A stretch of 64,000 nt of DNA from Rhizobium rhizogenes NBRC 13257 (GTDB lineage Bacteria > Pseudomonadota > Alphaproteobacteria > Rhizobiales > Rhizobiaceae), in the NCBI RefSeq assembly GCF_000696095.1, contig NZ_BAYX01000008.1:62001-126000 (forward strand), written 5' to 3'. A program made the translations under genes and the position numbers. Below the pieces are notes generated by a model that was not told the origin of the DNA, did no database searches, and saw nothing but the letters and a program-made list of their open reading frames with translations. Positions 42,825 through 51,868 of the stretch are shown in pieces (position 1 is the first letter of the stretch; the number at the start of each line of letters is the position of its first letter).

Positions 42825-44132
42825 ATGATCCCGCAGGAGATCATCCGGCTGAAGCGCAACGGCGGCATTCTTTCAGCCGCCGATATCAATAGCTTCATCG
42901 GAGCCCTGGCGCGTGGCGAGCTGGCGGAAAGCCAGATCGGCGCCTTTGCCATGGCCGTCTGGTTTCGCGGCATGACGCGCGAGGAGGTCGTGGCGCTGAC
43001 GTTCGCCATGGCCCGTTCCGGCGACACGCTCGCCTGGTCCGGCATCGGCAGGCCGATCGCCGATAAGCATTCGACCGGCGGCGTCGGCGACAATGTCTCG
43101 CTGATGCTGGCTCCGGTCGCCGCTGCCTGCGGCCTTGCCGTGCCGATGATTTCCGGCCGGGGCCTCGGCCATACCGGCGGCACGCTCGACAAGCTGGAAT
43201 CGATACCCGGCTACGGCATTACTCCGGACGCGGCGCGCTTCCGCAAGGTGGTGGACGAGGTCGGTTGCGCCATCATCGGCCAGACCGGAGCCCTGGCGCC
43301 CGCCGACGGCAAGCTCTATGCCGTGCGCGATGTCACGGCCACCGTCGATTCCGTGCCGTTGATCACCGCCTCGATCCTATCGAAGAAGCTGGCCGCCGGG
43401 CTGGAAACGCTGGTGCTCGACGTCAAGATCGGCAGCGGCGCCTTCATGACCTTACCGGAAGAGGCCGAGACGCTGGCCCGTTCTCTGGTCGAGGTGGCGA
43501 ACGGGGCGGGGGTGAAGACCTCGGCACTGATCACCGACATGAACCAGCCGCTGGCGGACGCCGCCGGCAATGTCGTGGAGCTCCGCAATTGTCTGGATTT
43601 CCTGAAGGGCGGCAAGGCAGGCACGCGGCTCGAGACGGTCGTATTAGCCTTCGCGGCCGAGATGCTGACGCAGGCGGGGGTCGAAAAGACACTTGTCGAG
43701 GCCGAAGCTAGTGCGCGCAACGTGCTCGCCTCCGGCAAGGCGGCCGAACTGTTCGGCCGCATGGTCCATGGCCTCGGTGGTCCGGCCGACCTTCTGGAGA
43801 ATCCGGCTAAACATCTGGCCGTCGCGCCGGTGCATAAGCCAATTCTCGCGTCTTCGGATGGCTGGCTTGTGGCCTGCGATGCTCGCGCCATCGGTATGGG
43901 TGTCATCGATCTTGGCGGCGGCCGCCGTCGTCCTGAGGACAAGATCGACCATCGCGTCGGCTTCAGCGATATCCTGCCGCTTGGGGCGAAGGTGAGCAAA
44001 GGCGATCGCATGGCCACCGTTCACGCGGCCGATGAGGCAAGTGCCGAAAAGGCTGCAGCCGACCTCGCCGCAAACTATCGCATCGCGGATGCCGCTCCCG
44101 TTCTGCCGCCGGTGATTGTCTCTCGGGTCTGA
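42825..44132 (+). CDS. deoA: Thymidine phosphorylase
   Basis: The 435-residue product phosphorolyses thymidine and deoxyuridine. The pattern K-H-S-T-G-G-V-G-D-N near residue 83, S-G-R-G-L-G-H-T-G-G-T near 108 and K-I-G-S-G-A-F near 200 identify the pyrimidine nucleoside phosphorylase family. ATG at 42825 is chosen because the frame open upstream overlaps deoC. It is the last gene of the eight-gene operon, 4 bp after deoC. Confidence 0.95.
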   Translation: MIPQEIIRLKRNGGILSAADINSFIGALARGELAESQIGAFAMAVWFRGMTREEVVALTFAMARSGDTLAWSGIGRPIADKHSTGGVGDNVSLMLAPVAAACGLAVPMISGRGLGHTGGTLDKLESIPGYGITPDAARFRKVVDEVGCAIIGQTGALAPADGKLYAVRDVTATVDSVPLITASILSKKLAAGLETLVLDVKIGSGAFMTLPEEAETLARSLVEVANGAGVKTSALITDMNQPLADAAGNVVELRNCLDFLKGGKAGTRLETVVLAFAAEMLTQAGVEKTLVEAEASARNVLASGKAAELFGRMVHGLGGPADLLENPAKHLAVAPVHKPILASSDGWLVACDARAIGMGVIDLGGGRRRPEDKIDHRVGFSDILPLGAKVSKGDRMATVHAADEASAEKAAADLAANYRIADAAPVLPPVIVSRV

Positions 44133-44137
44133 CGGGT

Positions 44138-44665
44138 TTACTGCGTCAAACGCAATGAACCGTTTTCGGCGCCATAGGATTTCAACTTTTTCAGGAAGCT
44201 CATGCCGATCAGCGTCGTGCTCAAGGCGCCATCCTTCGAGACCACGGCATCGACGTCACGAACCTTGATCGTGCCAATCTCAAGACGGTCGAGCTTGACC
44301 AGCGCCACCTTGGACGAACCGTTGGCGGTCTGGGTGGTGTAGCGATAATCGAGATCGCTGCCGCTGATGCCGAGACGGCGCGCCGTGCTCTCGTTGATCG
44401 CCACATAGGTAGCACCCGTATCGATCATGCCCTGCACCGGCCGGCCGTTGATCTTGAAGTCGCCCTGATAGTGACCACCCGCGCCTGCGGGCAAGAGGAC
44501 GCTGCCATGCGACAGGCTCACCACCGAGACCTGCTGTCCCGCGGGAGGGGAAATGGCCATGGGCGCTGAGTTTTCGTCGATGGCGATCTGGATGTTCAGC
44601 AGCGACGGCACCTGCGTGGCAGCCACGGCGATGATACCGGCAAAGACAAGGACGCGAACGAGCAT
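44138..44665 (-). CDS. Retropepsin-like aspartic protease with membrane anchor
   Basis: A 175-residue protein with an N-terminal hydrophobic anchor (V-L-V-F-A-G-I-I-A-V-A-A) and one catalytic D-T-G in M-I-D-T-G-A-T-Y-V-A near residue 90, then I-G-M-S-F-L-K-K at the end. It fits the TIGR02281-type clan AA periplasmic aspartic proteases common in alphaproteobacteria; they act as dimers. Its substrate is unknown. It is convergent with deoA with a 5-bp gap. The ATG at 44665 follows GGAAGGG; starts at 44716 and elsewhere upstream are possible. Confidence 0.85.
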   Translation of the reverse strand: MLVRVLVFAGIIAVAATQVPSLLNIQIAIDENSAPMAISPPAGQQVSVVSLSHGSVLLPAGAGGHYQGDFKINGRPVQGMIDTGATYVAINESTARRLGISGSDLDYRYTTQTANGSSKVALVKLDRLEIGTIKVRDVDAVVSKDGALSTTLIGMSFLKKLKSYGAENGSLRLTQ

Positions 44666-44755
44666 CGGCGGAGACCCTTCCCATGGGTTCGCCATGTCGA
44701 ACCCATCGATCTCCATCGTTTAAATCAGCTTTGCTGACAGGCCGCTAAACAGATC

Positions 44756-44788
44756 AATAAAAAGCCCGGCACTTGGACGCTGCCGGGC
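44756..44788 (-). terminator. Terminator of upp
   Basis: On the - strand GCCCGGCA and TGCCGGGC form an 8-bp GC stem with a 9-base loop, followed by TTTTTATT. It lies 24 bp past the upp stop. Confidence 0.85.
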
Positions 44789-44812
44789 GGAAAACAAAGA
44801 GAGAGGTGGGAT

Positions 44813-45442
44813 TTACTTCGTGCCGTACATGCGGTCACCGGCATCGCCGAGGCCGGGGACGATATAGCCCAGTTCATTCAGGTGGCTGTCGATCGCCGCG
44901 GTGAAGACCGGTACGTCCGGATGCGCCGCACGGAAATTGGCAATGCCTTCGGGAGCCGCGAGCAGGCAGAGGAAGCGGATATTATGGGCGCCGCGCTCCT
45001 TCAGCTTGTCGATCGCGGCGATCGAAGAGTTGCCGGTTGCCAGCATCGGGTCGACGACGATGATCAGGCGCTCGGAAATATCCTCCGGCGCCTTGAAGTA
45101 GTATTCGACCGGCTGCAGCGTTTCGTGGTCGCGGTAGACGCCGATATGCGAGACGCGGGCGGATGGCACGAGATCCAGCATCCCTTCGAGCAGGCCGTTG
45201 CCGGCGCGCAGGATCGAGGCGAAAACCAGCTTCTTGCCTTCGAGGATCGGCGATTCCATCGGCTGCAGCGGCGTTTCGATGGTCTCCATCGTCATTTCCA
45301 GATCGCGCGTCACTTCATAACAGAGCAGCGTCGAAATCTCGCGTAGCAGCCGGCGAAAGCTCCCTGTCGACGTCTCCTTCTTGCGCATGATTGTGAGCTT
45401 GTGCTGCACAAGCGGGTGATCGATGACAGTGACGCCGTCCAT
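44813..45442 (-). CDS. upp: Uracil phosphoribosyltransferase
   Basis: The 209-residue product converts uracil and PRPP to UMP. The PRPP loop V-D-P-M-L-A-T-G-N-S is near residue 130 and the C-terminal Y-I-V-P-G-L-G-D-A-G-D-R at 193-204 is the uracil-binding hallmark. It starts with an ATG without close upstream genes, 122 bp downstream of add on the same strand. Its terminator is clear. Together with the phosphorylases it closes the pyrimidine salvage loop. Confidence 0.96.
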   Translation of the reverse strand: MDGVTVIDHPLVQHKLTIMRKKETSTGSFRRLLREISTLLCYEVTRDLEMTMETIETPLQPMESPILEGKKLVFASILRAGNGLLEGMLDLVPSARVSHIGVYRDHETLQPVEYYFKAPEDISERLIIVVDPMLATGNSSIAAIDKLKERGAHNIRFLCLLAAPEGIANFRAAHPDVPVFTAAIDSHLNELGYIVPGLGDAGDRMYGTK

Positions 45443-45564
45443 GGTTTCAGCCTTCCAGTAATTCCGCGATATCCGATGTTTCTTTCACGGAAATTGTCTC
45501 TGGTGCAAGGAAATAGGGCGAAAGGCTCGATTTCATCCCCAGTCTGCGGCCTAAAATGATGCCG

Positions 45565-46533
45565 TCATAACCTCGCCAGCAATGCCGCCCGTGTCGCTTC
45601 GTCCACAAACGCCGCTTCGATCGCCGTCCGGGTCATTGCGTTGATCTCGTCGTCACTGAAACCGAAAGCTGTCGACGCCAGTTCGTATTCTCGTTCCAGC
45701 GAGGTGTGAAAGAAGGGCGGGTCGTCGGAACTGATGGTAACGCGCACGCCGGCGTCGCGCAGCTTGCGCAGCGGGTGCGAGGGGAAATCCGGGAAGACAT
45801 TGAGGGCGATGTTGGAGCCGGGGCAGATTTCCAGCACCGTGCCGAGATCGGCAAGGCGTTTCACCAGATCGGCATCCTCGATGGCGCGGACGCCATGGCC
45901 GATCCGCGCCGGGCGAACAAGTTCAACCGCATCGGCGACGCTGAAGGCGCCGCAGACTTCGCCGGCATGGATGGTGAGCCCGAGGCCGGCCTCGCGGGAG
46001 ATGTCGAAGGCGCGGGCATAGTCGGCAACGCGGCCCATGCGTTCTTCGCCTGCCATGTTGAAGCCCGTGATCAGCGGATTGTCGCTTCTGGCGGCGTATT
46101 CGGCGGCCTTGATGACACGCTCCGGCCCGAAATGGCGCTCGCCGGTGACGATCAGCCGGGCCTCGATGCCGCTCTTTTCCTTGGCGGCGCGGATACCGGC
46201 CGAGACGCCTTCCATATAGGCGTCGGCGCCAAGCCCGATGCGGTCGCCATGGTCGGGCGAGACGATCAATTCGCTATAGATCGTGCCGATGCCGGCAAGC
46301 TCTTCGAGATAGGTCTCGGTCAGCAGCGCATAGTCTTCCTCGGTGCGATAGACCTCGGAGACTTTGTCGTAGCAGACCAGAAATTCGGCGAAATCCTTCC
46401 AGAGATAGACGCCGTCGCGCATGAAGGCATTGGTATCGACATTGTATTTACGCGCCTGCGCGAGCGTCAGCGCCGGGGGAGCCGCACCTTCCAGATGGCA
46501 GTGCAGCTCGACCTTCTTCAAATGCGATGTCAC
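45565..46533 (-). CDS. add: Adenosine deaminase
   Basis: A 322-residue zinc deaminase. Metal-binding H-C-H-L-E-G lies at residues 11-16, H-A-G-E near 190 is the catalytic stretch, and S-S-D-D-P-P near 270 supplies the last metal ligand. It converts adenosine to inosine. The start is GTG, overlapping the deoB stop as GTGA, with GGGAGGAG upstream, so it is translationally coupled to deoB. Related genes act on adenine; the overall context with nucleoside salvage favours adenosine. Confidence 0.9.
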   Translation of the reverse strand: MTSHLKKVELHCHLEGAAPPALTLAQARKYNVDTNAFMRDGVYLWKDFAEFLVCYDKVSEVYRTEEDYALLTETYLEELAGIGTIYSELIVSPDHGDRIGLGADAYMEGVSAGIRAAKEKSGIEARLIVTGERHFGPERVIKAAEYAARSDNPLITGFNMAGEERMGRVADYARAFDISREAGLGLTIHAGEVCGAFSVADAVELVRPARIGHGVRAIEDADLVKRLADLGTVLEICPGSNIALNVFPDFPSHPLRKLRDAGVRVTISSDDPPFFHTSLEREYELASTAFGFSDDEINAMTRTAIEAAFVDEATRAALLARL

Positions 46534-47750
46534 AGAAAACTCCTCCCATGCGGCCCTGCCGCAATTCCCAGATGGTGTGCAACGGTTTCGCCGATATCGG
46601 CATAGGTCTGGCGGATGCCGATCGGGCGCGAGCGAATGCCGAGTTCGTAGGCGATGATAGGCACCCGCTCGCGCGTGTGGTCGGTGCCGCGCCAGGTCGG
46701 GTCGCAGCCATGGTCGGCGGTGAGGATGAGGAGATCGCCGGGCTTCAGCTTCCTGTGCACCTCAGGCAGCCGTGCATCGAAGGCCTCGAGCGCCGCCGCA
46801 TAGCCGGCCACATCGCGGCGATGGCCATAGACCATGTCGAAATCGACGAAATTGGTGAAGACGAGATCGCCATCGGCCGCTTCGTCCATCGTCTTCAGCG
46901 TCGCGTCCATCAGCTTCATGTTGCCGTTGGCCTTGATGATCCTGGAGATACCCTGATGGGCGAAGATATCGCCGATTTTGCCGACCGCATGCACCTTGCG
47001 TTCAGCCGCGACCAGCCGGTCGAGCAGGGTCGGCTCGGGCGGCAGCACGGAGAAATCGCGGCGGTTGCCGGTGCGCTCGAAATTCGCCGGCGTCTCGCCG
47101 ATGAAGGGGCGGGCGATGACACGGCCGATATTATAGGGGTCAAGCAGGGTACGGACGATCTGACAGAGGGAAATCAGCCGTTCCAGGCCGAAATGCTGCT
47201 CATGCGCGGCGATCTGAAAAACGGAATCCGACGAAGTATAGCAGATTGGCTTGCCGCTGCGGATATGCTCCTCGCCATATCTCGCGATGATATCGGTTCC
47301 CGACGCATGGCAATTGCCGAGAATGCCGGGGAGATCGGCCGCCTTGCAGATCGCCTCCACCAGTTCCGGCGGGAAGGCATCGCCTTCGGTCGGGAAATAA
47401 CCCCAGTCGAAGGTGACGGGCGTGCCGGCGATTTCCCAATGGCCCGATGGCGTGTCCTTGCCGCGCGAGATCTCGTTGGCGCAGCCATAAAGCCCGTAAA
47501 GCTTCTGCGGCAGCGGCATGCCTAGAGGATAGCGGCCCGTCGCCGCCTTGGCGATTTCCAGCAGCCCGAGGCCCGACATGATCGGCAGCGACAGCGGGCC
47601 GGAGCGCAGGCCTTCGCGGTCGGCCGCACCCGCCGCGCAGAATTCGGCGATGTGACCGAGCGTATCGGCACCCTCGTCGCCATAGCTTGCCGCATCCGGG
47701 CTGCCGCCGACGCCAAAGGAGTCCAGAACGAAAAGAAATACGCGCGCCAT
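46530..47750 (-). CDS. deoB: Phosphopentomutase
   Basis: The 406-residue metalloenzyme interconverts ribose- or deoxyribose-1-phosphate and the 5-phosphate, the step linking nucleoside phosphorylases to deoC. The alkaline-phosphatase-like metal ligands are seen in L-D-S-F-G-V-G-G at the start, S-S-D-S-V-F-Q-I-A-A-H-E near 160 and T-A-D-H-G-C-D-P near 330. Its stop overlaps the add start (GTGA) on the same strand. It is the first of the three - strand salvage genes. Confidence 0.96.
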   Translation of the reverse strand: MARVFLFVLDSFGVGGSPDAASYGDEGADTLGHIAEFCAAGAADREGLRSGPLSLPIMSGLGLLEIAKAATGRYPLGMPLPQKLYGLYGCANEISRGKDTPSGHWEIAGTPVTFDWGYFPTEGDAFPPELVEAICKAADLPGILGNCHASGTDIIARYGEEHIRSGKPICYTSSDSVFQIAAHEQHFGLERLISLCQIVRTLLDPYNIGRVIARPFIGETPANFERTGNRRDFSVLPPEPTLLDRLVAAERKVHAVGKIGDIFAHQGISRIIKANGNMKLMDATLKTMDEAADGDLVFTNFVDFDMVYGHRRDVAGYAAALEAFDARLPEVHRKLKPGDLLILTADHGCDPTWRGTDHTRERVPIIAYELGIRSRPIGIRQTYADIGETVAHHLGIAAGPHGRSFL

Positions 47751-47887
47751 GAGATCACCCGATAAGATTGCTCAGCGCGCGACATTTCATGTCAGGCGCA
47801 TTGGACGTCACCCATATAACGCAGGCGTGAACTTGGCAATTTTCTCGCTAAATGGGGATTGCATCGCCCGATGAAAAGCCGTTCCGC

Positions 47888-48481
47888 TCAACAATCGCTG
47901 CAGGTGATCGGGTCTACCCCGCGCGGGCGATAAAAATAGGAGCGGCCGATGGTGATCTGGTTGCTGCCGGCGGGCAGGAAATCCGAGCCGAAGCTGAGGA
48001 TCTGATAGGGAATGGCGAGTTCCGTGCGGACCAGAAACGAACTCGGCAGATTGAGATCGCTGGGTACGGTGACGGCGCTGCCGGCCGTATAGGGCTTGCT
48101 GCCGTCTTGTGCCCAGGACCAGGCGACGGTGGCGCTACTGCCGGCGTCGATCTGGATTCCCGTGACCTTCAGCGTCAGGCCAGTGGTGGCATAGGACGTG
48201 AAAATGGCGCCGGCGACGGAGGGCATGGTAGCCAGTTCCGCCTTGGTTGTGCTCGTTTTCTGGGTCAGGATATCGGCAATGGATCCGGCCGCCCGGCTTG
48301 TGCGTTTTTCGACGCTGAGGCCGACGGTGATTTCGAAGGCGCCGAGATAGAGCATCAGCAGCACCGGAAAGAGAATGGCGAATTCGATGGCGCCGATGCC
48401 ACGCTCGTCGCGCCTGAAATGCCGCAGGCGTGTATAAACCCCTGCCGCCATCGTCCGTCCCGCCATCTCCCGCCGCCTCAT
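47888..48481 (-). CDS. TadE-like pseudopilin/assembly protein
   Basis: A 197-residue protein with the Tad pseudopilin signature R-R-D-E-R-G-I-G-A-I-E-F-A-I-L-F-P near residue 25 (processing before the hydrophobic helix) and a long periplasmic domain. It is inserted in the inner membrane and processed by the prepilin peptidase CpaA. ATG at 48481 overlaps the stop of the next upstream gene (TGATG); a TTG one codon further upstream is less likely. It belongs to the Tad pilus cluster with the genes across the divergent promoter region. Confidence 0.85.
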   Translation of the reverse strand: MRRREMAGRTMAAGVYTRLRHFRRDERGIGAIEFAILFPVLLMLYLGAFEITVGLSVEKRTSRAAGSIADILTQKTSTTKAELATMPSVAGAIFTSYATTGLTLKVTGIQIDAGSSATVAWSWAQDGSKPYTAGSAVTVPSDLNLPSSFLVRTELAIPYQILSFGSDFLPAGSNQITIGRSYFYRPRGVDPITCSDC

Positions 48482-49098
48482 CAATAGTTCTCGTTCTGGA
48501 AGGCACCCGTCGCGACGATGAGATAGGTGCTTGGCATCGAGCCGTCGGATGGATGGATGTTGGTAAGATAGGGCCGCAGCAGATCGATAATGATCTGCCA
48601 GCGATAATAGGCGCGCACCATATTGATGGTCCCGGTGCCGCCGGGAGCGAATGAAAAGCCCGTGGTATTGAGGTCGGAATAGGGATCGGACGAGACACGC
48701 GGGATCGTTGTCGGCATATCGGCGAAGGTCGAATAGCTTTTGACGTCGAGATAGAGGTTCGTCGGGGTTGCCAGTTCAGCGGCGGAGCAGGCGATGAGCA
48801 CCGAGATCTCGTTGCAAAAGGCCTGGCGGAACTGCTGCCCGGTCGTATTGGTCGCGGTGATCTGTCCGGTCCTGACCTGGCGCGACAGCGTATCGACAGC
48901 GTTGGAAACCACCTGTTCGGCGATGAAGGCGACGAAAGTTTCCAGGATCGCGAAGATGATCATGAAATAGGGGATGGCCAGCAGCGCGAATTCGATGGCG
49001 GCTGCGCCGTCGTGGGCACGCCCGAACGCGCGCAGGCCCCTCTTCGCACGCCGCGGTGCAAAGGCCTTGTCTCCAAGAAGAGCGTCATCTTGCGTCAT
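48481..49098 (-). CDS. TadE/TadG-like pilus assembly protein
   Basis: A 205-residue protein with G-A-A-A-I-E-F-A-L-L-A-I-P near residue 34, the Tad pseudopilin signature, and a hydrophobic helix behind it. The remainder is a periplasmic domain with N-T-T-G-Q-Q-F-R-Q and Y-L-D-V-K-S-Y. ATG at 49098 is used; longer starts contain no signal. It overlaps the next TadE-like gene by a base. The pair probably act as minor pilins. Confidence 0.82.
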   Translation of the reverse strand: MTQDDALLGDKAFAPRRAKRGLRAFGRAHDGAAAIEFALLAIPYFMIIFAILETFVAFIAEQVVSNAVDTLSRQVRTGQITATNTTGQQFRQAFCNEISVLIACSAAELATPTNLYLDVKSYSTFADMPTTIPRVSSDPYSDLNTTGFSFAPGGTGTINMVRAYYRWQIIIDLLRPYLTNIHPSDGSMPSTYLIVATGAFQNENY

Positions 49099-49256
49099 AA
49101 CGGAATCCGCGGCGATTTGAATCGTGGCGAGACTAGGGTGGCTTCCTTGACAATCCGTTTCTCTTCTCCCTCCATATTTAGAGGAAGCGCACATTATTCA
49201 GAAAAGTCTTGGCTTATACAGTATAATTGAATGAAAATGGACGCGAGATGCCGGCC

Positions 49257-49676
49257 TTACTGGCTGGTGGCGGCCGCAGCGTTGTTGTTTTGCTGGGCAT
49301 GCTGCTCGCAATTGGGCGTGCAGGATAGCACGGAACGGTTGGTCTGGCGGAAGACGCGCACCGTATTGCCCTCGTCGATCGAGACCAGGATACGTTCATC
49401 GACGATGGCGTTGCCGTCGGCATCGAGCAGGACGATGTTCGTGGTGCCGAAACTGCGGCCGGTGAGCACGATCGTCTTCGGGTCCGCCACGGTCGCGTCG
49501 GCGACCTGCGCATTGCCGACGATAACTTTGCTGACGGGGCGATCGAGCTTCAGCACGCGCGCGTGATCCATATAGACACGCAGCATGCCGTCATCGGCGG
49601 CGCGCGAAAGCTGCGGCATCAGGCCTGCCATGGCGGCGACGCCGGCAAGAAATGCGGTTCTGCCGCGGATTGGCAT
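49257..49676 (-). CDS. Solitary secretin N-domain protein (pilus assembly)
   Basis: A 139-residue protein with a signal peptide and the secretin-associated pilus N-domain (V-L-K-L-D-R-P-V-S-K-V-I-V-G-N and G-T-T-N-I-V-L-L-D-A-D-G-N). The same domain is at the N-terminus of CpaC (G-Q-T-N-I-F-V-F-G-A-N-G). It is likely periplasmic and helps assemble the secretin or pilus. C-terminal half has C-T-P-N-C and a Q/N/A-rich tail. It is divergent from the pilin gene across a 404-bp region. Confidence 0.8.
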   Translation of the reverse strand: MPIRGRTAFLAGVAAMAGLMPQLSRAADDGMLRVYMDHARVLKLDRPVSKVIVGNAQVADATVADPKTIVLTGRSFGTTNIVLLDADGNAIVDERILVSIDEGNTVRVFRQTNRSVLSCTPNCEQHAQQNNNAAAATSQ

Positions 49677-50080
49677 GGTCTGGCCTCATGAAAACGATGG
49701 CGGAAACAATTCCTGATTAGAATGAGAAAGAAGGGTGAATGAACAATTAAGAGTGCAGTCATTGCTGCTATTATGAGGCAGGCATGACCGTTTTAGCGCT
49801 CATTTCGGGATTCCCGTGTCAAGCATGCAATATTCCGGCACAGGAAGTACATGGCGCTAATATATTAACTTCTAAACTTTTCGTTGTGTCTGAAGATTTT
49901 CTTTAAAAATGCCCGGAAAGACCTGAATTTATATTAACTAGTCTATTTGTGCTGTGGAATTGGCGATCTATTAACCCACTTCCTTAAAGCGATGGAAACG
50001 GCCAACCGCTACGGTTCAACTCATCCGATCAACGGCACAGTTGGCGGACGTGCTGTCAACAAAGTGAGTGGAGTTAAATT
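49677..50080. promoter_or_regulatory. AT-rich divergent promoter region of the pilus cluster
   Basis: This 404-bp stretch holds no gene. It is visibly AT-rich compared with flanks, contains TTAA-containing segments near 49867 and 49973, and must drive both the solitary N-domain gene and the pilin gene. No perfect CtrA box (TTAA-N7-TTAA) is present. A ribosome-binding site AGTGGAGT precedes the pilin ATG. Confidence 0.6.
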
Positions 50081-50272
50081 ATGACCAAGCTTTTTTCGCG
50101 TTTCCTGAAAGACGAATCCGGCGCGACCGCCATTGAATACGGCCTGATCGCTGCCCTGATCTCGGTTGCCATCATTGCTGGCGCAACGACGCTGGGCAAC
50201 ACGCTCAGCTCTACATTCAATAAGATCTCCGATCAGATGAATACTTCTTCGAGCGGCGTCGGCACCAAATAA
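50081..50272 (+). CDS. Flp/Fap type IVb pilin
   Basis: The 63-residue prepilin has the short leader F-L-K-D-E-S-G-A-T-A-I-E-Y-G-L-I-A, with the processing G-A next to the glutamate/tyrosine signature of Flp pilins (G/xxxxEY), a hydrophobic helix and a polar tail ending in S-S-S-G-V-G-T-K. It is the major pilus subunit. A strong terminator follows, probably so that pilin mRNA is more abundant than that of the assembly genes downstream. Confidence 0.93.
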   Translation: MTKLFSRFLKDESGATAIEYGLIAALISVAIIAGATTLGNTLSSTFNKISDQMNTSSSGVGTK

Positions 50273-50304
50273 TTGCTTTGGGTGTAGTAACCAGGCTTTC
50301 TCGG

Positions 50305-50332
50305 AAACCGCTCAGTATTATGAGCGGTTTTT
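50305..50332 (+). terminator. Terminator after the pilin gene
   Basis: Perfect 10-bp arms AAACCGCTCA and TGAGCGGTTT with a 6-base loop, running into TTTTT. It would partly separate pilin expression from cpaA and later genes. Confidence 0.88.
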
Positions 50333-50363
50333 GACATTTATAGTTCGAGTCGGAGTATTTTTA

Positions 50364-50876
50364 ATGCTTGAAGCCGCGACATTGCTGATCTTCCCGCTCT
50401 GCCTGTCGGTTGCCGCCGTCTCCGATCTTTTGACCATGACGATCCCGAACCGGGTGTCGCTCATCCTGCTCGGTGCTTTCATCGTGCTTGCGCCGCTCGC
50501 CGGCCTGGCGCTGCCGGAGATCGGCATGCATGTCGCCGGCGCGACTGTCGTTTTCTGTGCGTGCTTCGCGCTTTTTGCCCTGAATGTCATGGGTGGCGGC
50601 GATGCCAAGCTGCTGGCAGCATCGGCGATCTGGTTCGGTTTCGATCCTTCGCTTCTGGCCTTCCTCGTCTATGTCGCCTTTATTGGCGGGGCGGTGACGA
50701 TCGCTATTCTGATGATACGCTCGCAGTCGAGCACCATCATGGCCATGGGTCTGCCGCTGCCGAACTCGCTGCTGATCGCCAAGAAGATCCCCTATGGCAT
50801 TGCCATCGCCATTGGTGGCTTTCTGGCTTTCCCTTCGTCGCCGCTGGTGGTCGCGGCCACATCGCATATTCTCTAA
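50364..50876 (+). CDS. cpaA: Prepilin peptidase CpaA (TadV-like)
   Basis: A 170-residue membrane protein of five to six helices with the two catalytic aspartates of TadV/CpaA peptidases: S-D-L-L-T-M-T-I-P-N-R near residue 20 and G-G-G-D-A-K-L-L near residue 75. It cleaves the leaders of the pilin and pseudopilins. Start at the ATG 50364 follows CGGAGT; an in-frame TTG at 50331 overlaps the terminator stem. Next gene is 165 bp away. Confidence 0.92.
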   Translation: MLEAATLLIFPLCLSVAAVSDLLTMTIPNRVSLILLGAFIVLAPLAGLALPEIGMHVAGATVVFCACFALFALNVMGGGDAKLLAASAIWFGFDPSLLAFLVYVAFIGGAVTIAILMIRSQSSTIMAMGLPLPNSLLIAKKIPYGIAIAIGGFLAFPSSPLVVAATSHIL

Positions 50877-51041
50877 ATTAGAAAACACTAAGTATTTGAT
50901 TAGCGCGGTGTATCTTTATATATTGTATTGCTTAAATATTTATAGTGAAACAATAGTAGATGTAAGACACCATTAACCATAATTACACCAATTACTGAGC
51001 ATTCTGCGGGGCGAAGAATCGTATTCCCCAAGGAATGACCA

Positions 51042-51854
51042 ATGAAACCCGCTCGCATAATGATACTCGCAGTAGCAGTCGTCGCGGCAGGGCTTGCCGG
51101 ACTGCTGGCGATGCATCTGGCCGGCTCGCGCAATGTCGTGCAGCGGGTCGCGACGGTGGTGGAGAAGGAAGCGACGGTCAATGTCCTCGTTGCCGACGCC
51201 AATCTTCCCGTGGGATCGCGCCTCAATGACAAATCGATCCATTGGATGGCCTGGCCGCAGAGTGGTGTGGTTAAGGGTCTCATCACCCAAGCCGATCGTC
51301 CCGATGCGCTGAAGGACTTGAACGGCGCGGTCGTCCGCCTGCCGATCTTCGAAGGCGAGCCGATCCGCGAGGAAAAGGTCGCCGACGCCAGCAGTCGCAT
51401 TCTGTCCTCGCTGCTGCCCTCGGGCAAGCGCGCCGTTGCCACAGAAATCTCGGTCGCCACCGGCGCCGGCGGTTTCATTTTGCCCAATGACCGCGTCGAC
51501 GTGATCATGGTGCGTAAGGGCGACACCCAGAAATTCGTGACCGAGACCGTGCTCAGCAATGTCCGCATCCTGGCCGTCGATCAGCAGATCGAGGAAAAAC
51601 AGGACGGCAGCAAGGCCGTGGTCGGCACTACCGCAACGCTGGAGCTGACGCCGGACCAGACGAAGGTGCTTGCGGTCGCCCAGCAGATGGCCGACCGGCT
51701 GACACTGGCGCTGCGCTCGGTCGCCGACGCGCAACAGCCGGATACGACGGCCGCCGATTACTTGCTCTCCGGCGACAATGGCGGGGCCGTCGTTCAGGTC
51801 ATCAAGTCGGGTGCCATCATCGCCAACGGCACAGCCGCGGCCAAGACACAATGA
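51042..51854 (+). CDS. cpaB: Flp pilus assembly protein CpaB (RcpC-like)
   Basis: A 270-residue protein with an N-terminal membrane helix and a SAF-like domain (N-V-L-V-A-D-A-N-L-P-V-G-S-R-L, I-S-V-A-T-G-A-G-G-F-I-L-P-N-D-R-V-D-V-I). It sits in the periplasm and is thought to link the secretin to the inner-membrane parts. It starts 165 bp after cpaA, behind an AT-rich stretch, and its stop overlaps an ATG of the cpaC frame. Order cpaA-B-C-D-E-F matches rhizobial clusters. Confidence 0.92.
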   Translation: MKPARIMILAVAVVAAGLAGLLAMHLAGSRNVVQRVATVVEKEATVNVLVADANLPVGSRLNDKSIHWMAWPQSGVVKGLITQADRPDALKDLNGAVVRLPIFEGEPIREEKVADASSRILSSLLPSGKRAVATEISVATGAGGFILPNDRVDVIMVRKGDTQKFVTETVLSNVRILAVDQQIEEKQDGSKAVVGTTATLELTPDQTKVLAVAQQMADRLTLALRSVADAQQPDTTAADYLLSGDNGGAVVQVIKSGAIIANGTAAAKTQ

Positions 51855-51868
51855 GAAGGGGCGGGACC

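Noticed and set aside
49860..49995. CtrA binding site in the pilus promoter region
   Set aside because: The TTAA pair at 49973 onward is separated by nine bases, not seven, and the other TTAA segments have no partner at the right distance.
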